The notes beneath the pieces were generated by a model, which saw only the letters and a program-made list of their open reading frames with translations, made no database searches and was not told the DNA's origin. This document shows, piece after piece, positions 1-6,441 of a stretch of DNA of 13,562 bases. Both the position numbers and the translations under genes were made by a program. The stretch is from a candidate division FCPU426 bacterium (GTDB lineage Bacteria > Oederibacteriota > JAAXVQ01 > JAUVAV01), in assembly GCA_030619365.1 (NCBI GenBank), contig JAUXBQ010000051.1, positions 1 through 13,562 of the forward strand, read 5' to 3'. Positions within the stretch are counted from its first letter, which is position 1. Every line of letters begins with the position of its first letter.

Positions 1-605
1 CCGAGCGCATAGGCAAATACATAGGTGCAGATCAATTGTCCCGCGAAACGCCGGAAACGCCGCAGGAAGAGCAGTCCGAAAAACAGCAAGAAATTAAAAC
101 CGCTTTCGAACAGCTGGGTGGGCAGCCGGGTAATTCCGTCTCCCAGGCCGGGAAAGACCACTCCGCAAAACGTGCCGGGCCGGCCGTAACAACATCCATT
201 GAGAAAGCAACCGATGCGGCCGAAGGCGTGTCCCAGGGCAACATAAGGCGCACAGAGATCGAGCATACGCCAAAAAGATATCCGATAACACCGGCAATAC
301 AGCCATACCGCCGCCAGCGCGAGCATGAATCCGCCGTAAAAAACCAGCCCGCCCCGCCAAATCATGAAGATGCCGGGCAGATCATGGATAAATTCGCGCC
401 AGGAAACCAGCACGTACATGAAACGGCCGCCCAGGATTCCCGCCACGATCACCCACAGGGTCATATCGAGAAATTTTTCGCGGTCGATCCCCTCACGTCC
501 GGTTTGGCGCCAGGCCAGATAAATCGCCAGGGCAAAACCAATCGCGACCATCAGGCCGTAGCTGCGGACTGTGAAGGACCCGATTGAAAAAAGAATGGGG
601 TGCAT
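1..605 (-). CDS. lgt: Prolipoprotein diacylglyceryl transferase (Lgt), C-terminus cut by window edge
   Basis: Lgt is an inner-membrane enzyme that moves diacylglycerol from phosphatidylglycerol onto the lipobox cysteine of prolipoproteins, the first step of lipoprotein maturation. Reading on the minus strand from the ATG at 605-603 gives 201 residues with no stop before the window edge; the family is usually about 260-300 residues, so roughly the last quarter is missing. Visible signatures are the N-terminus MHPILFSIGSFTVRSYGLM, the WRGGLVFYGG segment (about residues 83-92), the core GRIGCFLNGCCYG (about 129-141, including the essential-type Arg130) and LPTQLFES (about 161-168). Hydrophobic stretches fit a multi-pass membrane protein. 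The cysteine-rich core is the variant seen in many non-enteric Lgt proteins. An AGGAG ribosome-binding site lies 6 bases before the ATG. It follows lspA, the next-step enzyme, after 169 bases containing a repeat. Confidence 0.95.
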   Translation of the reverse strand, partial: MHPILFSIGSFTVRSYGLMVAIGFALAIYLAWRQTGREGIDREKFLDMTLWVIVAGILGGRFMYVLVSWREFIHDLPGIFMIWRGGLVFYGGFMLALAAVWLYCRCYRISFWRMLDLCAPYVALGHAFGRIGCFLNGCCYGRPGTFCGVVFPGLGDGITRLPTQLFESGFNFLLFFGLLFLRRFRRFAGQLICTYVFAYAL

Positions 606-631
606 GCCTTACTCCTAAAACATTAAATATT

Positions 632-757
632 GCCACTAAGACACCAAGACACTAAGAAAGATTATAGGTTAAAAAAATAAAAATATTTTCTTCGCATCTT
701 CGTGGCTGCTTTTTATTATTCCCCTAGTCTTCCTTGGTGTCTTAGTGACTTGGTGGC
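632..757. repeat. Imperfect inverted repeat between lspA and lgt (interspersed-repeat type)
   Basis: The arm at 632-660 (starting GCCACTAAGACACCAAGACA) is matched in inverted orientation by the arm at 729-757, with 24 of 29 positions identical. Each arm is itself built from short iterations of an AAGACAC-like unit. The spacer is AT-rich. A 13-base direct repeat, TGGCTGCTTTTTA, occurs at 703-715 and again at 753-765. The sequence resembles intergenic interspersed repeats of the type CTTGGTGTCTTAGTG that I have seen in many environmental bacterial genomes. In lspA-lgt readthrough RNA it could fold into a long stem-loop. No protein is encoded. Confidence 0.75.
661..666 (-). promoter_or_regulatory. 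Candidate -10 box upstream of lgt
   Basis: The minus strand reads TATAAT, a perfect sigma-70 -10 hexamer, 56 bases before the lgt start and inside the palindromic repeat. The sequence upstream is A/T-rich, but no good -35 hexamer sits at 16-18 bases. It may give lgt its own transcription start, or may be chance in AT-rich DNA. Confidence 0.3.
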
Positions 758-774
758 TGCTTTTTACTGGCCGG

Positions 775-1341
775 TTATCTTTTCCACCGTCGGGAACGGT
801 TGCGAAACGAGGTCAGGAGCAGCCACCCCACCCCGATCACTACGGCCAAATCCGCCAGGTTAAAGACCGGCCAATGCCAGGAGCGGTAACTGACGTCAAT
901 AAAATCCACGACCGTCCCGGAAAAAACGCGGTCCAGCAGGTTTCCCAAGGCGCCGCCGCTGATCAGGCCCAGGGGGCAGAGCGCCAGAAAACTGCGCTGC
1001 CGTTCCCGGTACGCCAGGGTGGTCAGTAGCAGGATGGCGATGATGGGCACGGTGACGAATAAAACCAGGCGCCAGGGCGAGTCAAAATTGGCCAGTAGAC
1101 TGAAGGCGGCGCCCGTGTTCCTCACATAGGTCAGGCTCAGAAACGTCCCGAGCAGGGAGACGCTCTGGTGCAGCACCATGTTTTGCGTCACGAGCCATTT
1201 GCTGAGCAGGTCCAGGGTGACGACCACGGCCAGGATGATCCAGTACCAGGCCACGCCGGTTAACAGGCCTTTCTTCCGGGAGCGCAGGCTGGACACGAGC
1301 CGGCTGCCGTCGAACTCCTTGGAATAGCCCCAAACGCTCAT
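775..1341 (-). CDS. lspA: Lipoprotein signal peptidase (signal peptidase II)
   Basis: LspA is the inner-membrane aspartyl protease that removes the signal peptide of diacylglyceryl-prolipoproteins just before the lipobox cysteine, acting after Lgt. The 188-residue product shows the family blocks: LDLLSKWLV (43-51), NTGAAFS (75-81), GGALGNLLDRV (129-139) and FNLAD (160-164). The catalytic aspartates are inferred to be Asp146 (in VVDFID) and Asp164 (in FNLAD). Four hydrophobic segments fit the four-helix topology. It is slightly longer than the usual 160-170 residues because of a basic N-terminal stretch of about 30 residues before the first helix. The ATG at 1341 overlaps the ileS stop by 4 bases (ATGA), which suggests translational coupling. 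A GTG at residue 30 is a possible alternative start but is less favoured. The ileS-lspA pairing is a classic conserved arrangement. Confidence 0.96.
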   Translation of the reverse strand: MSVWGYSKEFDGSRLVSSLRSRKKGLLTGVAWYWIILAVVVTLDLLSKWLVTQNMVLHQSVSLLGTFLSLTYVRNTGAAFSLLANFDSPWRLVLFVTVPIIAILLLTTLAYRERQRSFLALCPLGLISGGALGNLLDRVFSGTVVDFIDVSYRSWHWPVFNLADLAVVIGVGWLLLTSFRNRSRRWKR

Positions 1342-4154
1342 GTCTTAATCTGTTCCTGCTCGCGCGGCTTTTCCGGCAGGGCCGCAATGACCTCGCAACA
1401 GCGGTCGCACAAGCCGGGATGGTCTTCGTGACGGCCCACGCTGGTTAACACGCGCCAGCAGCGTTCACATTTTTTCCCTTGGGCCGGTTCAACCCGGATG
1501 AGCATTTCCGGCCCGGCCGAACCGGCCTCCTCCAACTCCACTTCCGAAACCACGAAAAAGGCGGCCAGCCGGTCGGTGTGGGCGGCCAGCCAGGAGCGCC
1601 GCGTACCCCGCACGCGAATGCGCACCCGGGCCTCGTAGGAATGCCGAATGCGTTTCTGGCTGCGCGCTTCTTCCAGTTTTTTCATGATCTCGGACCGCAC
1701 TTCAAACAGGCCGTCCCAGGCCCGGGCCAGAGACTCATCCCGCCATTCGGCCGGGGGCGTCAGCCAGCTGGCCAGATGTATGGAAGCCGTGTTTTCCTTC
1801 TCCGGAATCAGACCCTGGGCACGCATGGCGGCCCAGGTCTCCTCGGCCGTGTGGACCAGAATGGGCGCAATGAAACGAACCAGAAAACGCAGTACCTGCC
1901 ACAGGGTCGTTTGCGCGCTGCGCCGCGACCGGGAGTCCGCGCCATCGGCATACAGCCGGTCCTTGAGCACGTCGAAATAAAATGCCGAGAGATCGGTGGC
2001 ACAAAAATTTTGCAGTAATTGGTTGCAGCGGTAAAAGTCATAGGCGTCGCAAGCGGCTGCGGCCGATTGGGAAAGCGCGTGCAGCCGGTGCAGAAGCAGG
2101 CGGTCGAGGTCCAGTTGTTCTTTTCGTTTGAGGACGTGTTCCGGTTTGAATCCGTTGAGGTTCCCCAGGAGAAAGCGGAGGGTGTTCCGGATTCGGCGGT
2201 AGGCGTCCACCAATCGCCGCATGATTTCATCGGAAAACCGCACGTCATTTTGGCTGTTTTCCGAGGCCACCCACAGGCGGAGGATGTCCGCCCCGCTGTA
2301 CCGTTGTATGGCTTCCTCGGCCGAAATGAAATTGCCCAGGGACTTGGACATTTTGCGCCCTTCCCCGTCCACGGTGTATCCGTGGGTGAGCACGGCCTTG
2401 TAGGGCGCTTTCCCGGTGGTGGCGAACGCTGTGAGCAGGGAAACTTGAAACCAGCCGCGGTGCTGGTCCGATCCTTCCAGGTACAGGTCAGCCGGGTATC
2501 TCAGCTCCTTGCGCTTGGCCACCACTGCGGCGTGGCTCACGCCGGAGTCGAACCAGACGTCCAGTATATCGGTTTCCCGGCGGAAACGAGTCTTCCCGCA
2601 CTTGGCGCAGGCCGCGTTCTCGGGAAGAAACTCCTCGAGCGGCCGGGTAAACCAGGCGTCGGCGCTGGCCTGGCTGAATACCTGTTCGACCTGTTTGAAC
2701 AGCGCGGCCGTGAGCAGCGGTTCTCCGCAATCTTCGCAATAGACGATGGGCAGGGGCACGCCCCAGACGCGCTGGCGCGACAAGCACCAGTCCGGGCGGG
2801 CCTCGACCATGGCGCTTATCCTGTTCCGGGACACTTCCGGTATCCAGGTCACCTTGGCCTGGATTTGCTCCAGGAGCTTCTCCCGGAACTGGTCCCGGTC
2901 CACCCGCATGAACCATTGCTCGGTGGCGCGGAAAATGATGGGTGTCCGGTGGCGCCAGCAATGGGGATACGCGTGGGTGATGTCCTCGGCCCGTAACAAC
3001 GCGCCACGGTCCCGCAAGGTCTCCACGATTTTGGAATCGGCCTCAAAGACAAACGATCCCTGCATCTCCGGGAACTCGGCTGTGAAGCGGCCGTCCGGCC
3101 CCACGGGATTAAACACCTCCAGCCCGTTTTCCAGGCCGGCTAGATAATCCTCCTGTCCATGACCGGGGGCGATATGCACACAGCCCGTGCCGGTTTCGAG
3201 CGTCACGTGCTTGCCGGCAATGACCGGTACTTCCCGGTCCAGCCAGGGATGCTGCAGACGCAATCCCACCAACTGTTGACCAGACACTTCGCCCTGTATG
3301 GTATGCGCTTTTCCCCAGCGTTCCCAGGTCGCGTTGACCAGTTCCTTCGCGACAAAATAGTAATCTCCCCCGGATTCCAGCAGGACATAAGTGAATTCGG
3401 GATGTACGGCCACCGCCTGGTTGGCGGGCAAGGTCCAGGGTGTGGTGGTCCAGATCGGCACGTAAACCGGACCCGCGGGTTTTTCTCCCAGGCTTTCCGG
3501 CCAGTCGCCACTCAAGGCAAAACGTACGAAGATCGACGGACTGGCATGATCCGCGTATTCAACTTCCGCCTCGGCCAGCGCGCTTTGGCAGTTGGTGCAC
3601 CAGTACACGGGCTTCAAACCCCGGTAAATGAATCCTTTGAGCGCCAATTCTCCGAATACCCGGACAATCGTGGCTTGATAAAGTGGATCCATGGTCAGAT
3701 AGGGCTGCTCCCATTCGCCAAAAATCCCCAAGCGCTGAAATTGCCGGCGCTGCACGTCAATGAAGTGCTCCGCGTATTGGCGGCACTCGGTTCTTACCCG
3801 GTCCCGGTCCACTCCCTCTGTTTCTGAAAGCTGTTCCACTACTTTATGCTCAATGGGCATGCCATGGCAGTCCCAGCCCGGAATGAAGGGGGTGTCATAT
3901 CCCCGCAGGCTTTTGTACCTGATGACCAAGTCCTTGGATATCTTGTTAAACGCGGTACCGATGTGTACATCGCCGTTGGCATAGGGCGGGCCGTCATGCA
4001 ATATGAATTTCGGCTTGCTTTTCGACTGTTTTCGCAAAAGAGCATAGATATCCATGTCCCGCCATTGGGCCTGAATTTCCGGTTCCCGGGTATTCAGGTC
4101 CGCTTTCATGGGAAAATCGGTTTGCGGCAGATTCAGCGTCTCGCGGTAATCCAT
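1338..4154 (-). CDS. ileS: Isoleucyl-tRNA synthetase
   Basis: IleS is the cytoplasmic class I synthetase that charges tRNA-Ile with isoleucine and edits mischarged valine. The 938 residues match full-length bacterial enzymes. The class I signature appears as PYANGDVHIGT (57-67), with HIGT in place of HIGH, and the second signature is KMSKS (601-605). The CP1 editing domain contains WTTTPWTLPAN (235-245) and TGTGCVHIAPGHGQEDY (321-337). DWCLSRQRVWG (455-465) is the typical Ile-enzyme segment. The C-terminal zinc knuckle has two CxxC pairs, Cys896/Cys899 and Cys916/Cys919. A GAGGGAG ribosome-binding site precedes the ATG, and a good sigma-70 promoter lies 35-63 bases upstream. The stop overlaps the lspA start. 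Several smaller open frames antisense to this gene are composition shadows. Confidence 0.98.
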   Translation of the reverse strand: MDYRETLNLPQTDFPMKADLNTREPEIQAQWRDMDIYALLRKQSKSKPKFILHDGPPYANGDVHIGTAFNKISKDLVIRYKSLRGYDTPFIPGWDCHGMPIEHKVVEQLSETEGVDRDRVRTECRQYAEHFIDVQRRQFQRLGIFGEWEQPYLTMDPLYQATIVRVFGELALKGFIYRGLKPVYWCTNCQSALAEAEVEYADHASPSIFVRFALSGDWPESLGEKPAGPVYVPIWTTTPWTLPANQAVAVHPEFTYVLLESGGDYYFVAKELVNATWERWGKAHTIQGEVSGQQLVGLRLQHPWLDREVPVIAGKHVTLETGTGCVHIAPGHGQEDYLAGLENGLEVFNPVGPDGRFTAEFPEMQGSFVFEADSKIVETLRDRGALLRAEDITHAYPHCWRHRTPIIFRATEQWFMRVDRDQFREKLLEQIQAKVTWIPEVSRNRISAMVEARPDWCLSRQRVWGVPLPIVYCEDCGEPLLTAALFKQVEQVFSQASADAWFTRPLEEFLPENAACAKCGKTRFRRETDILDVWFDSGVSHAAVVAKRKELRYPADLYLEGSDQHRGWFQVSLLTAFATTGKAPYKAVLTHGYTVDGEGRKMSKSLGNFISAEEAIQRYSGADILRLWVASENSQNDVRFSDEIMRRLVDAYRRIRNTLRFLLGNLNGFKPEHVLKRKEQLDLDRLLLHRLHALSQSAAAACDAYDFYRCNQLLQNFCATDLSAFYFDVLKDRLYADGADSRSRRSAQTTLWQVLRFLVRFIAPILVHTAEETWAAMRAQGLIPEKENTASIHLASWLTPPAEWRDESLARAWDGLFEVRSEIMKKLEEARSQKRIRHSYEARVRIRVRGTRRSWLAAHTDRLAAFFVVSEVELEEAGSAGPEMLIRVEPAQGKKCERCWRVLTSVGRHEDHPGLCDRCCEVIAALPEKPREQEQIKT

Positions 4155-4188
4155 TCAAAAACTCCCTCATTTTCAGCAAATTCGGCTT

Positions 4189-4217
4189 ATCTTATCACTC
4201 GCCCGGAAAGCTGTCAA
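4189..4217 (-). promoter_or_regulatory. Sigma-70-type promoter for ileS
   Basis: On the minus strand a perfect -35 TTGACA (4217-4212) is followed after exactly 17 bases by TAAGAT (4194-4189), which matches 4 of 6 positions of the -10 consensus. The predicted start near 4182 leaves a leader of about 28 bases before the ileS ATG. That is too short for a T-box riboswitch downstream of it. The rest of the 4155-4313 gap shows only short GC-rich inverted repeats and no clear terminator. Confidence 0.65.
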
Positions 4218-4313
4218 CGGGCGGCCGAAAAAGCCTTCGTATTTCCCTTTCCTAAGCACCATGTGTTCCCAGGAGGAGGCGGGACCCAAAGCTTTTCCGG
4301 CGGGTGGAACGTT

Positions 4314-5033
4314 CTAGGGCTGACGCCGCCGGGCGGAAAGGCCCGAGGTGGTAACGAAAATATCAAAAGCTTCCCCGGCGCGGGCGGGCCGGGAAACCGC
4401 ATTGCCATAAACCGCCTCCACGCCGGGCAAGCGCCGGTCCCAGCGGGATAACCAGGACCAGAGCCAATCCCGGCTGGCATCCAGGGCATAGGCCCGGTGC
4501 TGGCGTGAACCTGCCTGGTCGGCCTCGCGGTAAGAACCCTTGATTTGCGCGAGCCGGTAACCCGTATGCAGCCCAAACAGGTTCAGCCGGGAATTCCACT
4601 TCAGGATATGGGCGGACACTTCCCACTGGTCGCCGAATACACTGTAGGTTTGCGTGTTGACTTCCCGGCCTTCCTGTATACGCGTAAAGCTAATTACCAT
4701 GAACTTGTCGACGGGATTCCACTCCAGGCATTCCACGATCCCGATCTGATCGGCCCGCGTGAAGGAAATGTAGGACCGTAGCGCGGCCCCGGCCAGCAGC
4801 AAAGAGGTTCCGGTTAAGAGGACAATCAGGCCCAGCAACAGAAACGCCGAGCGCCGGCCCACGGCCAACTGAGGACGCAGAGCAGAGGTGGCTTGGCGGC
4901 CGGAGAAGTCCTTGACCAGGTTGGCCAGCTGGCGCGCGCAGATCACCAGACCGGCGATCAAGAGCAATCCGCCGAATAAGATAAATCCATTTCCCTGCTG
5001 AAATAATTTCAGCACATTAAAATCGATCGTCAT
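4314..5033 (-). CDS. Two-TM membrane protein of unknown function
   Basis: The product has 239 residues with two hydrophobic helices near the N-terminus (about 16-33 and 62-84), separated by a short basic loop, and then a soluble domain of about 150 residues. The soluble part contains GDQWEVSAHILKWN (134-147), NLFGLHTGYRLAQIKGSY (151-168) and GVEAVYGNAV (204-213). From memory these resemble small proteins labelled 'cation/multidrug efflux pump' in several Gammaproteobacteria. That label has no mechanistic support: the protein is far too small and has too few helices to be an RND or MFS pump, so I assign no function. The ATG at 5033 has a GAGGCG ribosome-binding site. It sits 120 bases after hisS and 159 bases before ileS, all on the same strand. 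Confidence 0.8.
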   Translation of the reverse strand: MTIDFNVLKLFQQGNGFILFGGLLLIAGLVICARQLANLVKDFSGRQATSALRPQLAVGRRSAFLLLGLIVLLTGTSLLLAGAALRSYISFTRADQIGIVECLEWNPVDKFMVISFTRIQEGREVNTQTYSVFGDQWEVSAHILKWNSRLNLFGLHTGYRLAQIKGSYREADQAGSRQHRAYALDASRDWLWSWLSRWDRRLPGVEAVYGNAVSRPARAGEAFDIFVTTSGLSARRRQP

Positions 5034-5073
5034 ACACGCCTCGCTTTGGCACCGACGAATTCCGCGAATCAGG

Positions 5074-5109
5074 CGGGTTCTGCCGCTGGGCTTGCCCCCG
5101 CGGAACCCG
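5074..5109 (-). other. GC-rich inverted repeat after hisS
   Basis: CGGGTTC at 5074-5080 pairs with GAACCCG at 5103-5109, and a nested GGGC-TT-GCCC stem lies at 5088-5097. This could form a hairpin in the transcript just after hisS. No U-tract follows on the minus strand, so it is not a standard intrinsic terminator; it may slow 3'-end decay or be chance in GC-rich DNA. Confidence 0.3.
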
Positions 5110-5153
5110 GCGAATGCGGGGTATGCGGGGGGGCGCCAGGGTCCTTGTTCGTT

Positions 5154-6437
5154 TTACCCGGTTTCCCGGACCACTTGATCCAGCATATCCCAGCGGGCCG
5201 GAAACTGTTTACCGGTGCGCAGGTTTTTCAACTCGATGGTTTCAGGATCCGTTTGAGAGACGAATAAGGCGAACCGCGCACCCAGCCGGTCGGCCTTTTT
5301 TAACAGAGCCTTGGGACTGCGGGCTTCGTACTCCAGACCGATACGCAAGCCCAGGCGGCGCAAGGCCGTCACGTGGTAAAACAACCGGTCCGGATCGGGT
5401 CCCGCGGCCACAATAAAAATATCCGGTCCCGCGGTTGCCGGTTCCTGCGCGGGCGCCAGTTCCAGCAACCGTTCAATCCCCAGCGACCAGCCCACAGCCG
5501 GCGTGGGAGGCCCTTCCAGTTCCTCCACCAAATGATCGTAGCGCCCGCCGGCGGCGACCGCGTTCTGCGCGCCCAGGCCCTCGGCCACCACTTCAAAGAC
5601 CGTTCGGGTGTAGTAGTCCAGCCCCCGCATCAGGCGCGGCTCAATCTGCGTCTCGACCCCCGATGTTTCCAGGAGCCCCAGCACCCGGCGCTGGTGGTCC
5701 CGGCATTCGGAGCATAAAGCGTCCTGCACCAGGGGCGCGCCGGCCATGACGGCCCGGCAGGCGTCCACCTTGCAATCAAACAGGCGCAGCGGATTTTTTT
5801 CCAGACGCTGCCGGCAATCTTCGCACAATGGGTTCGTCCGCGCCCGCGCGTATTCCTGCAGTTTCCGGATGTACCCCGGCCGGCAGGCCGGGCAGCCGAC
5901 GGCGTTGAATAAATAGGTCAGGCCCGGCAGGCCCGCCGCGGAGAGCAGATCGTGGAGCAGAATCACGGCCTCGGCATCCGCTGCGGGCGAGGCGGATCCC
6001 AGGGTCTCGATGCCGATCTGCGTGAATTGCCGCAGCCGCCCGCGTTGCGGACGCTCGTAGCGGAACATAGGACCCATATAGAAATAGCGTTGGACACCCG
6101 GCGCGGTTTTATCCACTTCCTGCTCTACGTAGGCCCGGACTACCGAGGCCGTGGCTTCCGGCCTGAGCACCATTTTTCGGTCGCGCTCCCCACCTTCCTC
6201 CTCGTCCTGGTCCTTGGACGGGACGTAAAACATTTCCTTGTTTACGATGTCGGTCCCCTGTCCCACGCCCCGTTCAAACAAAACCGTGTACTCCACCAGG
6301 GGCGTCCGTATCTCGCCGAATCCGTAGCGCGCAAAAAATTCCCGCGCCCGCGCTTCCCAGGCCTGGTAGGCCCGGGCGGCCTCGGGAAACACGTCACGCA
6401 TGCCCTTCACGCCGCGAAAAGTATAATGATTCCGCAT
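5154..6437 (-). CDS. hisS: Histidyl-tRNA synthetase
   Basis: HisS is the cytoplasmic class II synthetase that charges tRNA-His. The 427 residues match the usual bacterial length. Motif 1 lies around GMRDVFPEAARAY (12-24). Motif 2 is in FYMGPMFRYERPQRGRLRQF (119-138). The histidine-specific loop is RGLDYYTRTVFEV (271-283), with Arg271 equivalent to the catalytic arginine, and AAGGRYDHLV (295-304) is the second histidine motif. Motif 3 includes GWSLGIERL (316-324). The C-terminal third is the anticodon-binding domain. The insertion domain holds four cysteine pairs (Cys182/185, 205/208, 222/227, 242/245), a pattern I recall from many bacterial HisRS proteins. An acidic insert (about 74-86, SKDQDEEEGGERDRK) follows motif 1. 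The ATG is 4 bases after the stop of the upstream lipoprotein gene, and its GGTGAG ribosome-binding site lies inside that gene's last codons, suggesting coupling. Confidence 0.98.
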   Translation of the reverse strand: MRNHYTFRGVKGMRDVFPEAARAYQAWEARAREFFARYGFGEIRTPLVEYTVLFERGVGQGTDIVNKEMFYVPSKDQDEEEGGERDRKMVLRPEATASVVRAYVEQEVDKTAPGVQRYFYMGPMFRYERPQRGRLRQFTQIGIETLGSASPAADAEAVILLHDLLSAAGLPGLTYLFNAVGCPACRPGYIRKLQEYARARTNPLCEDCRQRLEKNPLRLFDCKVDACRAVMAGAPLVQDALCSECRDHQRRVLGLLETSGVETQIEPRLMRGLDYYTRTVFEVVAEGLGAQNAVAAGGRYDHLVEELEGPPTPAVGWSLGIERLLELAPAQEPATAGPDIFIVAAGPDPDRLFYHVTALRRLGLRIGLEYEARSPKALLKKADRLGARFALFVSQTDPETIELKNLRTGKQFPARWDMLDQVVRETG

Positions 6438-6441
6438 GGTC

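Noticed and set aside
36..587. Plus-strand open frame of 183 codons at the left end
   Set aside because: It is antisense to lgt, whose motifs are unmistakable in the minus-strand frame from 605; its own translation is low-complexity and hydrophilic.
632..757. CRISPR array suggested by iterated AAGACAC-like units
   Set aside because: The units are short, degenerate and arranged as an inverted pair without regular unique spacers; no cas gene is present.
2019..2996. Long plus-strand open frame (325 codons) opposite ileS, with others at 3159-3827 and 3846-4451
   Set aside because: They lie antisense to a clear ileS gene, show no family features and are expected where GC-rich codons leave few antisense stops.
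4155..4313. Possible T-box riboswitch upstream of ileS (a GGGTCCCGCC stretch on the minus strand)
   Set aside because: The conserved T-box core (GGGTGGTACCGCG-like) is absent, no specifier hairpin is evident, and the likely promoter lies downstream of this stretch, leaving only about 28 bases of leader.
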